Below are positions 25,287 through 32,290 of a stretch of DNA of 64,000 nt, piece after piece. The notes beneath the pieces were generated by a model that worked only from the letters and a program-made list of their open reading frames with translations, made no database searches and was not told where the DNA came from. Source of the stretch: Clostridium kluyveri (GTDB taxonomy: Bacteria; Bacillota; Clostridia; Clostridiales; Clostridiaceae). Where the stretch lies: the NCBI RefSeq assembly GCF_001902295.1, contig NZ_CP018335.1, positions 62,001 to 126,000 of the forward strand, read 5' to 3'. The position numbers and the translations under genes are program-made. How positions within the stretch are numbered: the stretch's first letter is position 1; each line of letters begins with the position of its first letter.

Positions 25287-25640
25287 ATGGCAGATACTGA
25301 AGTTAAAAATAACGATACTGAGAAGGAAACTGTAAATTCAACTGTAAGCTCAGATACTAAGACTTCATCAATTAGTAGCAAAGATTTAACACCGGTTATA
25401 TCTGTAAATAATGTTATAGAGGATAGAAGATCGACAATACCATCAACTACGATTAATATAAATATACCTCGTCAGGAAATTAAATATTCGGTTGAGGAGT
25501 TAATTAAAAACAGTAAAGCACTTACAGGCCATAAAAGAGAAGTGGCAGTGGGTGCTTTATTTGATTGCCAAGAAAAAGAATTAACTAAAGATGATTTTAA
25601 AAAGGCAATAGAGGTATTTCTAAAAAGGAAGGTGAAATAA
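25287..25640 (+). CDS. Phage tail-region protein with disordered N-terminus
   Basis: 117 residues: residues 1-60 are Ser/Thr/Asp/Lys-rich and probably disordered, and the C-terminal 60 form a helical unit (YSVEELIKNSKALTGHKREV). The stop codon is directly followed by the sheath ATG. Function unknown; the helical unit resembles a small YqbN-type accessory. Confidence 0.55.
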   Translation: MADTEVKNNDTEKETVNSTVSSDTKTSSISSKDLTPVISVNNVIEDRRSTIPSTTININIPRQEIKYSVEELIKNSKALTGHKREVAVGALFDCQEKELTKDDFKKAIEVFLKRKVK

Positions 25641-27059
25641 ATGGCAGGGACATGGAGTGAAACAAATAAACAAACCATACCAGGTTTTTATAACAGGTTC
25701 AAATGGATGGCTGAAAACAGGCTGACACAAGGCACTAAGGGAGTTGTGGCTATGCCTGTAAAGTCTGATTGGGGTCCTATGGGAAAAGTTACTTCTGTAA
25801 GTGCAGAACCTGAATTAAAAAAGGCGTTTGGAAACAACAGTACTTTGAGTGCCTATAAACTTGGAAAATTAGTTCTTTTGGGGCAGCCTTCAGAACTTTT
25901 TTTATACAGGATGGGTGATGGAGAAGAGAAGGTTGCAAGTATTACGCTAAAAGATACTGCGGGAACTCCGACAGATGTTATAAAACTTGAGACTTTATAT
26001 TCTACAACTAGGAACTTTAATGTTTCAGTAAAGCCTGATATTGCAGATGAAACCTTAACAGATGTAACTTTATATGAAGGAACTGGACAGTTATATACAT
26101 TCAAGGTATCTGGAACAATACAGGAAATGGTTGAATCAATAAATAACAATGAAGAGAATCTGTGGCTTAAAGCTACTAAAATTGCAGATGGCAACGATAC
26201 TTTGGCAAGCATAGTAAACCAACCACTGGAAGGTGGAAGTAATGGAACTGAAAATATAACAAATGAAAACTATGTGGATGCTATGGCAGCTTTTGAACAA
26301 TACAAGATAAATGTATTTACATTGGATGGTATAGCAGATACTGCTCTCCAGACAACTGTACAGGCATGGATAGACAGAAATAAAGCTGTAGGCTATGACG
26401 TTATAGGTTGCTTCGGTGGTTTGTCAAGTACATCTATTGATGCTGCGAATACACAATCAAAGGCATTTAATAATGAATGCGTAGTAAATGTAGGTAATGG
26501 AGGTATTTATGAGGGCATAACTTATACTCCTGGTGAAAGCGCATGTTATGTAGCAGGAATAATTGCAGCCGCAACTATGAAGGAAAGTATCTGCAATAAA
26601 GAAACTATCTTTTCAGATGTATCCCCAAAACTAACCAGGGAACAGATAGAACAATGCTTAAATGCAGGTACTTTGATATTTGCAGGAGATGGTATTGCTA
26701 CAAATGCCATAGTGGTTGATGATGTGAACACATTAAAATCCTATGGAGAAGACCAGAGCGAGTCTCTTGGCTACATTAGGGCTGTAAGATTCATGCACAC
26801 AGTAAATGCAGATACGACTATTACAAAGAGAGACTATATAGGAAAAATTCCTAATGGGGATTTGGGGCAGAAAGTTGTTTTATCGGCTCTAAAACAGTAT
26901 TTTGAAACATTGCAAGGTGATGGTGTAATAGGAGACTTTACTGTGGAGGTTGACGCTGACCTGCAGGCCAATGCAAAAGATGATGAGTTCTACTGGAAAT
27001 GGGCTGCAGACTATATAAATGTAATGAAAAAGATATACGGAACTGGCTATATAAGTTAG
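25641..27059 (+). CDS. Contractile tail sheath protein
   Basis: 472 residues with sheath features: N-terminal PGFYNRFKWMAENRLTQGTK and GVVAMPVKSDWGP, a central variable beta domain, and a C-terminal YIRAVRFMHTVNADTTITKR segment. Sheath subunits form the contracting cylinder of myoviruses and PBSX-like particles, so this prophage has a contractile tail. AAGGTG precedes the ATG. Length is typical for XkdK-type proteins. Confidence 0.93.
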   Translation: MAGTWSETNKQTIPGFYNRFKWMAENRLTQGTKGVVAMPVKSDWGPMGKVTSVSAEPELKKAFGNNSTLSAYKLGKLVLLGQPSELFLYRMGDGEEKVASITLKDTAGTPTDVIKLETLYSTTRNFNVSVKPDIADETLTDVTLYEGTGQLYTFKVSGTIQEMVESINNNEENLWLKATKIADGNDTLASIVNQPLEGGSNGTENITNENYVDAMAAFEQYKINVFTLDGIADTALQTTVQAWIDRNKAVGYDVIGCFGGLSSTSIDAANTQSKAFNNECVVNVGNGGIYEGITYTPGESACYVAGIIAAATMKESICNKETIFSDVSPKLTREQIEQCLNAGTLIFAGDGIATNAIVVDDVNTLKSYGEDQSESLGYIRAVRFMHTVNADTTITKRDYIGKIPNGDLGQKVVLSALKQYFETLQGDGVIGDFTVEVDADLQANAKDDEFYWKWAADYINVMKKIYGTGYIS

Positions 27060-27077
27060 GAATAGGAGGGATAAAAT

Positions 27078-27494
27078 ATGGATGATGTATTAGAACCAGG
27101 AAGACCGATACATGGGCGTTTTGGAGAAGTGTTAGTTGATGGTACCAAGCAAACCTATCTACAGGAATGTACAGCAGATGTGGAAATAGATGTTAAAGAA
27201 CTTAATCTTTTGGGATCAGATTGGACTCAATATAAGGCAGGTACAAAAAAGGGCTCAGGCAATATGAAAGGATTTAAAGTAACCTCTGCCATGATAAAAA
27301 GAGGGTTTAAAAGGTTTGAAATAATAACTAAACTTGATGACCCGGAAGCCTATGGGTATGAATCCATAAGGTTAAAGAATTGCATGGCTACAAAGCTGCA
27401 GTTAGTAAATTTAAAAGCAGGGGACCTTGTAGAAGAGGAAACACCTTTCAATTTCATTGGTTTTGATCTTCTGGATGCAATAGAAGCTGAGTAG
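27078..27494 (+). CDS. Tail tube protein (XkdM-like)
   Basis: 138 residues, beta-rich, with RPIHGRFGEVLVDGTKQTYL at the start and GTKKGSGNMKGFKVTS in the middle. This is the normal XkdM pattern, encoded directly after the sheath gene with AGGAGG upstream. It polymerises into the inner tube on the scale set by the tape measure protein. Confidence 0.9.
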   Translation: MDDVLEPGRPIHGRFGEVLVDGTKQTYLQECTADVEIDVKELNLLGSDWTQYKAGTKKGSGNMKGFKVTSAMIKRGFKRFEIITKLDDPEAYGYESIRLKNCMATKLQLVNLKAGDLVEEETPFNFIGFDLLDAIEAE

Positions 27495-27554
27495 ATAAAA
27501 AATAAGCAAGTTCAGGTATATATTAATATCCCTTGACACGCATAAACAACACGC

Positions 27555-27647
27555 TGGTGGCTAAATAAAATAGCTGAAGAAAATAAAATTAACTTTTCAT
27601 AGGTATTACAATCAGCCATTAAAGAAAGGCTTAATATTAGAAATTAA
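27555..27647 (+). pseudogene. Relic of a HicB-type antitoxin C-terminus
   Basis: In one frame the DNA reads WWLNKIAEENKINFS, a stop codon (TAG at 27600), then VLQSAIKERLNIRN and a stop. This closely resembles the ribbon-helix-helix C-terminus of HicB antitoxins, which pair with HicA toxins. There is no start codon, no N-terminal half and an internal stop, so it is a decayed fragment. It lies in the 234-base gap between tube and chaperone genes. Confidence 0.6.
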
Positions 27648-27661
27648 TAGTTAATAATTTT

Positions 27662-27695
27662 AAAAGAATCGCTTAAATGTGGTTCTTTTCTTATG
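27662..27695 (+). terminator. Intrinsic terminator within tail operon
   Basis: Arms AAAAGAATC and GGTTCTTTT (one wobble) around a 10-base loop, followed by CTTATG. The same AAAAGAATC/GGTTCTTTT arms recur at 29335. It lies just after the antitoxin relic and may have arrived with it. Confidence 0.55.
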
Positions 27696-27728
27696 TTTTA
27701 AAATAATTATTTAGGAGGAATTTAAGAA

Positions 27729-28184
27729 ATGGATATAGAAAAAATGCAAAACATGAGTGAAGATGATGTTATAGATGCTCTTTTAGGTGAAATAGAGGTA
27801 CCTACAAGGACAGTTGTTATACAGAGGCTTGGAATACCAATAAAATTAAAGGCTCTAACAGGCAAGCAGATAAGTAAAATAAGAAAGGACAATACACATT
27901 CAGAAAAGGTAAAAGGCTCTAAGCTTGAAAAAGATGTATTTGATGATGAAAATTTCAATGCGGAGACAATTGAAAAGGCTACAGTGTCACCTAATTGGAA
28001 TAATGAGAAACTAAAAGCTGCATTAAAAGTCAGCAATGGAAAAGAAGTTATAAAAAGGCGATTACTTGCAGGAGAAATGGATGATTTAATAAACAAGATC
28101 TTTGATTTAAGTGGATATAATGATGAAGCTGAGGATATAGAAGAGATAAAAAACTCATTAGAACCAGATACAGACTCTATTTAA
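27729..28184 (+). CDS. Tail assembly chaperone (XkdN-like, G product)
   Basis: 151 residues with AGGAGG upstream. The pattern (DDVIDALLGEIEVPTRTVVI, then LTGKQISKIRK) matches XkdN-type chaperones encoded between tube and tape measure genes. Near its 3' end a slippery heptamer lies in frame at 28148, and a -1 frame remains open to 28315, giving a G/GT pair as in lambda. G and GT coat the tape measure protein and recruit tube subunits. Here the tape measure gene is displaced by nearly 7 kb. Confidence 0.85.
   Translation: MDIEKMQNMSEDDVIDALLGEIEVPTRTVVIQRLGIPIKLKALTGKQISKIRKDNTHSEKVKGSKLEKDVFDDENFNAETIEKATVSPNWNNEKLKAALKVSNGKEVIKRRLLAGEMDDLINKIFDLSGYNDEAEDIEEIKNSLEPDTDSI
28148..28154 (+). other. 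Programmed -1 ribosomal frameshift site A_AAA_AAC
   Basis: The heptamer A AAA AAC is exactly in the X_XXY_YYZ register of the chaperone reading frame (ATA AAA AAC). After a one-base slip back the ribosome continues at 28154 in a frame open for 53 codons. Position near the end of a tail chaperone gene is where phages use such sites. Confidence 0.8.
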
Positions 28185-28315
28185 TGAATTTCTTATGGGT
28201 AAGACATAACTTGAAATTTAGAGAATTTCGTAATATGTCTGAATACGAGCAAAAACTGTATCTGGCCAGTGCTGAACTTGAAATAGAAGCAGAAAATAAG
28301 CTTACAAAGAAGTAG
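28154..28315 (+). CDS. Tail assembly chaperone T extension (-1 frame)
   Basis: The -1 frame runs LIRTRYRLYLMNFLWVRHNL and then KFREFRNMSEYEQKLYLASAELEIEAENK to a stop at 28315. The acidic helical ending with SEYEQ and ELEIEAEN is typical of the T part of phage tail chaperones. Fused to about 141 residues of the upstream product it would give a GT protein of about 194 residues. An ATG at 28184 overlaps the G stop, so separate translation is also possible. Confidence 0.75.
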   Translation, partial: LIRTRYRLYLMNFLWVRHNLKFREFRNMSEYEQKLYLASAELEIEAENKLTKK

Positions 28316-28411
28316 TATAATTAAGGTTCTTTTAGGTGGAATATTGATACATGTATATCAAAAATACATTTTAATAGAAATTCCCCCATAAATCTTGTAT
28401 TATGGAATAGG

Positions 28412-28441
28412 TTGGACAAAATATATACAATTTGTTACAAT
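28412..28441 (+). promoter_or_regulatory. Probable promoter of the lipoprotein gene
   Basis: TTGGAC (28412-28417), an 18-base spacer and TACAAT (28436-28441) precede the lipoprotein gene by about 35 bases. An own promoter fits a gene expressed from the prophage independently of the tail operon. Confidence 0.5.
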
Positions 28442-28474
28442 ATTGTTGATAAAGTATGAATTAAGGGGGAGATT

Positions 28475-29314
28475 ATGTTGAAAAAATTACTTTCTAAATT
28501 AGCAATAATGTCAATAGTAATTTTATCAGTTGGATTTGTGGGGTGTGCACCTAAAGGAGATCCTGCTCAAGTTTTGAATAGTTATTATGACAATATTAAA
28601 AATGGAGATGCAGAAGCAGCTTATGATACCTTGGCAGAGGCAAGTAAAAAGAATTTTCAAAAAGAAGATTTTATTAAATGGATTAAAACCCAAAGTGAAA
28701 CTTATACTTTTAAAGGTGCAAAAGTAGATAAAGGTAATGAGTACAAAAATAAAAAATTAGATAACGTTACTTATGAAAATGCTGTTGAATTTAATGTAGC
28801 TGATAGTAGCCATGATAATTATAATAATAAGGATACGTCAGTAAATTATAAAAGATATGTTGTTAATGACAATGGTGAATGGAAAGTATATCGGGAAAAA
28901 GAAAACGGAAAAGATGTGTTAACAGATTCTATGAACGATTTAGCTTGGATGTATATTGAAGGGAAAGGAAAAGATAAAGACTTGAATCAAGGAGCAACAA
29001 TCCTAAATGAAGCGATTAAAATATCTCCTAGTTATAATGAAAGTTATTATGCTTTATCATATGTTTATTCACATTTAGAAAGATATGATGAATCAATTAG
29101 TGCTGCAAATAAATATATAGAAAATACTAAAACTAATGAAGAAAAATCAAATGCATATAATATATTGGGGTTAGGCTATGAAGGTAAAAAAGATTATGAA
29201 AATGCCAAGAAGTATTTTAATCAAGCTATACAATTAGATTCTAACAATCAATATGCTAAGACTAATTTACAGCAATTAGAACAGTTGGAACAGCTAAGTA
29301 GTGTATTTGATTAA
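28475..29314 (+). CDS. Lipoprotein with TPR repeats, prophage cargo
   Basis: The N-terminus has a lipoprotein signal: KK, a hydrophobic stretch and a lipobox VGFVGC at about residue 24. A DUF4878-like domain follows (VLNSYYDNIKNGDAEAAYDTL). From about residue 160 there are TPR-type repeats (AWMYIEGKG, YALSYVYSHLERYDESISAA, YNILGLGYEGKKDYENAKKY), which bind proteins. The mature protein would be anchored on the outer face of the membrane. Own promoter and terminators on both sides mark it as a separate unit. Phage lipoproteins of this kind can block superinfection; that role is inference. Confidence 0.8.
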   Translation: MLKKLLSKLAIMSIVILSVGFVGCAPKGDPAQVLNSYYDNIKNGDAEAAYDTLAEASKKNFQKEDFIKWIKTQSETYTFKGAKVDKGNEYKNKKLDNVTYENAVEFNVADSSHDNYNNKDTSVNYKRYVVNDNGEWKVYREKENGKDVLTDSMNDLAWMYIEGKGKDKDLNQGATILNEAIKISPSYNESYYALSYVYSHLERYDESISAANKYIENTKTNEEKSNAYNILGLGYEGKKDYENAKKYFNQAIQLDSNNQYAKTNLQQLEQLEQLSSVFD

Positions 29315-29334
29315 GAATATACAGTAATAGTAAG

Positions 29335-29363
29335 AAAAAGAATCACTCATGTGGTTCTTTTTT
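29335..29363 (+). terminator. Rho-independent terminator of the lipoprotein gene
   Basis: Arms AAAAAGAATCAC and GTGGTTCTTTTT around a TCAT loop with a run of T. The stem is a longer version of the hairpin at 27662. Confidence 0.85.
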
Positions 29364-29382
29364 ATATTGTTCAAAAATGATA

Positions 29383-29410
29383 AAAAACACCTTTTGGGGC
29401 GTTTTTTATT
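29383..29410 (+). terminator. Second terminator-like hairpin
   Basis: AAAAACACC and GGCGTTTTTT can pair with one mismatch around a TTTTGG loop, ending in TTTTTTATTTT. It follows the first terminator by about 20 bases. Confidence 0.5.
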
Positions 29411-29492
29411 TTAGAGGTTATGGCATGTCGCGAGATATCCCCTCTAACCTTCCAGGAGAGAAGCATGACCGGGTATGTTCCGGTCGCTCCTG
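29411..29492 (+). ncRNA. Structured RNA element upstream of rha gene
   Basis: Three nested or consecutive stems are visible: TTAGAGG (29411) with CCTCTAA (29441); CAGGAG (29453) with CTCCTG (29487); and, inside the second, GACCGG (29467) with CCGGTC (29480). The whole is much more GC-rich than its surroundings and ends 28 bases before the Rha start codon. It could be a leader that regulates Rha or an independent small RNA. No known class is recognised. Confidence 0.5.
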
Positions 29493-29520
29493 ATTAAATA
29501 AATCTTGGGAGGAAAATTAA

Positions 29521-30234
29521 ATGAAAGAATTAATAGATTTAGGGTTATTTACAAAGAGAGAAAAAGTATTAGTAAGCAGTAGAATTATTGCCGAAAATTT
29601 TGATAAAAGGCACGATCAGGTATTGAGAGATATTGAAAATATTATTAAGGGTCTCCACAAAATTGAGGAAACCCCTATAAGGAATTATTTTATAAAAAGT
29701 AGTTATTTGCATAAGCAAAATAATCAGAAATACCCAGAATATATTATGACACGTGATGGATTTAGCTTGCTTGTTATGGGATTTACAGGACAAAAAGCCT
29801 TACAGTGGAAATTAAAATATATAGAAGCTTTTAATAAAATGGAAGCCTTTATTAAAGAAAAGTTATCCAGTGAATGGCTCCAAACAAGAAAGAATGGAAA
29901 GCTTGTAAGAAGAAATGAGACAGATTCTTTAGATGAATTATTAAAATATGCAATTAATCAAGGTAGCAAAACATATGAAAAGAATCCAGATTTAATATTT
30001 ACTAATTATTCAAGGTTGGTAAATACCCAAGTAGGTATTAAAAAAGGACAAAGAGAATATGCAACCAGAAAGGTATTAGACACTATAGCGTTTATAGAAG
30101 ATATGATATTGAATACAGTAAGAGAAGAAATGGAAAATGGTACAGAATACCATGATATTTATGCTATATGCAAAGAAAGAGCAGAGCAAATAGTTAAATA
30201 TGCTTACTTACCAATGCAGAGATTGATAGCTTAA
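29521..30234 (+). CDS. Rha-family phage regulator
   Basis: The first 110 residues match the Rha domain: VSSRIIAENFDKRHDQVLRD, then YIMTRDGFSLLVMGFTGQKA and KYIEAFNKME. Rha proteins interfere with phage growth and are often found with antirepressors. The C-terminal half (LDELLKYAINQGSKTYEKNP onwards) is a helical domain seen in other phage antirepressors. A GGGAGG site precedes the ATG. The gene is followed by a strong hairpin facing an opposite-strand gene. Confidence 0.85.
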   Translation: MKELIDLGLFTKREKVLVSSRIIAENFDKRHDQVLRDIENIIKGLHKIEETPIRNYFIKSSYLHKQNNQKYPEYIMTRDGFSLLVMGFTGQKALQWKLKYIEAFNKMEAFIKEKLSSEWLQTRKNGKLVRRNETDSLDELLKYAINQGSKTYEKNPDLIFTNYSRLVNTQVGIKKGQREYATRKVLDTIAFIEDMILNTVREEMENGTEYHDIYAICKERAEQIVKYAYLPMQRLIA

Positions 30235-30261
30235 AGGGATATGCAAAATACATATCCCTTT
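30233..30261 (+). terminator. Bidirectional terminator between converging genes
   Basis: Perfect 11-bp arms AAAGGGATATG and CATATCCCTTT around a 7-base loop. It begins inside the rha stop codon and separates it from the minus-strand gene ending at 30275. Confidence 0.7.
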
Positions 30262-30274
30262 AAACAGTAGAAAG

Positions 30275-30928
30275 TTAGATGCTGATTGTTTTTTGTAAGC
30301 TTTTAAAAATATTATTTTCTAAGTCATCTTTTTTAATAACACCCTTTGTCAAGAAAGGCAAGCCTGAATGGCTATAAACTTTTTTACTTGAAGTATCTAT
30401 AACCCATGAAATGCTCCATATTTTCTTCCAAAGGTGAAATATTTTAAATCGCCTTTGAAAGTTATTTATAAAATCTTTTGCCATATTCGAATCATGAAAC
30501 ACCCAAAAAATAATACCCGTTACACCTAATTTCGATAAACCTATTGTTGCAGCATGTTGTCTAAAGTTCAAAATTGCTTTGTCAAATTCCTCAAAAATAC
30601 TTTTAAATTTATAATTCTCAATTGAATTTGAGTCTATAATTGTTGCTATTACAGGTTGAGATAGGATAAATTTGTAAAGGACAATATCTGCAAAAGAATA
30701 AATTTTGTAGATATCATTTTTAAAAGCCTCTTTTTTAAAAATAGGGTGTATTCTCATACTTATAGGTGAATGGGAAAAATGGCTTACAATTGGAGTGCTT
30801 ATTTTAAGAGCTAATGCAAGTAAACTGTTGTCTTCTATTTGCTCTTTTGAAAAATTCTCTACGTCAAAATAAAAACCTTGTCGTAAAAATTCGGTTATTA
30901 ATTTTGAATAGAAATCATCATGTTTCAT
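30275..30928 (-). CDS. Unknown opposite-strand cargo protein
   Basis: 218 residues from the ATG at 30928; a GGAGG lies about 12 bases upstream. An earlier ATG at 30952 has no site. The sequence is mixed alpha/beta with a hydrophobic patch (LGVTGIIFWVFHDS) and KIWSISWVIDTSSKKVYSHSG near the end. No family is recognised and no signal peptide or clear membrane helix is seen. Being on the opposite strand between Rha and the repressor, it is a candidate lysogenic or defence gene. Confidence 0.6.
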   Translation of the reverse strand: MKHDDFYSKLITEFLRQGFYFDVENFSKEQIEDNSLLALALKISTPIVSHFSHSPISMRIHPIFKKEAFKNDIYKIYSFADIVLYKFILSQPVIATIIDSNSIENYKFKSIFEEFDKAILNFRQHAATIGLSKLGVTGIIFWVFHDSNMAKDFINNFQRRFKIFHLWKKIWSISWVIDTSSKKVYSHSGLPFLTKGVIKKDDLENNIFKSLQKTISI

Positions 30929-31192
30929 AAATATAAAAAACCTCCAGTTCATTGAATATTTAAGTATGGTTATATGTGATGTTACCGTATAGCTTAAATA
31001 AAGTTATTTTTCATATAATTCCAATAAGTATAAAATTCTACAAAATTTAAAAATTTCCTGCTACTTTCTACAGAATTCAAAAATAACTGAAAGACAAATA
31101 AACCGCAGAATAGTATAAAAGTTACTCTGAGGTTAATAAGGGTATTCTAATTTAATTATAGAGTAAAACGTGGTTCTTTTTTAATAGAAAAA

Positions 31193-31217
31193 CACACCCG
31201 TTTTAAAGGCGGGTGTG
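31193..31217 (-). terminator. Terminator of the repressor gene
   Basis: Arms CACACCCG and CGGGTGTG around a 9-base loop. Read on the minus strand the stem is followed by TTTTTCT, immediately after the repressor stop. The plus strand also carries a TGGTTCTTTTTT copy of the 27662/29335 arm at 31171. Confidence 0.75.
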
Positions 31218-31221
31218 GGTA

Positions 31222-31821
31222 TTAATCTTCTTTGATTTCATCAAGAACAAATTTAATATAACGCTGAATCCTTGAAATAAAGGTAGAATACTGTCCATTA
31301 TCTAATTTTAGTAGAACGGATAAATCTATTTCACTGTAATCATTAAATATTCCATAATCAATGAGCGAAGAAATAAGAGACTTTCTTAATTCAATTAAAT
31401 CATCTAGCAAGCTAGTATAATTAATAGTAATTTCAGCATTAGGGATATGTTCATTCTCAATATTTTTTAATAAATTGCAGTCAATATTTAATAAGCTAGA
31501 AATCTTTTTTAAGCTTATACCGTTTTTGATTCTGGCTTGTTTCAGTTCTGAAATTGCGTCTTCAAGAGTATTTTTATCCATGTAGAGTGTACTATAATTT
31601 TTTTCATCATTATATCTATGTAATTTATTATTTGATATTAATTCAGTTATAGTTGTTTCAAGGGCTTTAGCTATTTTATTTAAAATTTCTAGGTTAGGCT
31701 GTCTTTCGTCTCTTTCATATTGAGATATAGCTTGCTCTGATAAGCCAACTTTATTGCCAAGGTCTTTTTGGGTTAAATTTTTATGTTTTCTTAATTCACG
31801 TATTTTTGAACCTATTTGCAA
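31222..31821 (-). CDS. XRE-family (CI-like) repressor with two HTH regions
   Basis: The likely start is TTG at 31821, with GGAGGTG seven bases upstream (product begins MQIGSKIRELRKHKNLTQ). Residues 5-60 form a classical XRE helix-turn-helix (LTQKDLGNKVGLSEQAISQY). A second HTH-like segment follows around residues 90-130 (KNGISLKKISSLLNIDCN). There is no LexA-type peptidase domain, so induction probably needs an antirepressor, and two such genes lie next to it. It is divergent from the Cro-like gene and shares its control region. Confidence 0.82.
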   Translation of the reverse strand: MQIGSKIRELRKHKNLTQKDLGNKVGLSEQAISQYERDERQPNLEILNKIAKALETTITELISNNKLHRYNDEKNYSTLYMDKNTLEDAISELKQARIKNGISLKKISSLLNIDCNLLKNIENEHIPNAEITINYTSLLDDLIELRKSLISSLIDYGIFNDYSEIDLSVLLKLDNGQYSTFISRIQRYIKFVLDEIKED

Positions 31822-31837
31822 AATAACACCTCCATTT

Positions 31838-31946
31838 ACATTATAAACACATTGAGTAAAAAAACAAACAAATTGAATAAAATAGTTGACATTACTCAAT
31901 ATGAGTAGTAATATTTAAATATAAACTAAACAATATGAGTATTAAA
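31838..31946. promoter_or_regulatory. Divergent promoter-operator region
   Basis: On the plus strand TTGACA (31886-31891), a 17-base spacer and TAATAT (31909-31914) form a near-consensus promoter for the Cro-like gene. The spacer holds the inverted repeat TACTCA-ATA-TGAGTA (31894-31907), so a bound repressor would block polymerase. Half-sites recur as ATTGAGTAAA (31851) and CAATATGAGTATTAAA (31931). The minus strand carries TATAAT (31840-31845) for the repressor gene. Spaced half-sites resemble a lambda-like O_R set. Confidence 0.75.
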
Positions 31947-31968
31947 TAAACGAAAAGGGAGGGTTTAA

Positions 31969-32178
31969 ATGTTAAAAATTAATTGTAATAAATTTTTATT
32001 GGCTCTTGCAAAGTCAGGAATGACAACCACAGAACTTAAAATTAAATCAGGGGTAGGTAGAAATACAATATCAAAAGTTATGAATAATGAAGCAAATGTT
32101 AGACCCACAATAGCAGGAAGACTGGCAAAAGCTTTAGATGTTGATGTAGAAGAAATTGTTTATATTAAGGAAAACTAA
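31969..32178 (+). CDS. Cro-like XRE DNA-binding protein
   Basis: 69 residues forming a single HTH (LLALAKSGMTTTELKIKSGV then RNTISKVMNNE), with GGGAGGG upstream. Position divergent from the repressor and first in the rightward unit matches Cro. It probably shuts off the repressor gene. Confidence 0.8.
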   Translation: MLKINCNKFLLALAKSGMTTTELKIKSGVGRNTISKVMNNEANVRPTIAGRLAKALDVDVEEIVYIKEN

Positions 32179-32263
32179 AACCAGCTTGTTACCGCAAATA
32201 ACAAGCTGGTTGCCGAATAAGCTTTATAATACAATCGCTATATGTATTATAACTTATTCTGGC
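32179..32263 (+). other. Two long perfect hairpins between cro-like and antirepressor genes
   Basis: First: arms AACCAGCTTGTTA and TAACAAGCTGGTT (13 bp, perfect) around seven bases. Second: AATAAG..TTATAATACA and TGTATTATAACTTATT (16 bp with a two-base bulge) around nine bases, further closed by GCC/GGC. Neither has a T-run. They fill the gap up to the AAAGGAGG of the antirepressor and may control its expression by attenuation, RNA processing or protein binding. Confidence 0.65.
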
Positions 32264-32290
32264 GATAAAATCAAAGGAGGATTATAATAT

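Noticed and set aside
31030..31085. Two TGTAGAA words on the minus strand, like Spo0A boxes
   Set aside because: The usual box is TGTCGAA, and both copies have A at the central position; there is no gene start nearby that they would control.
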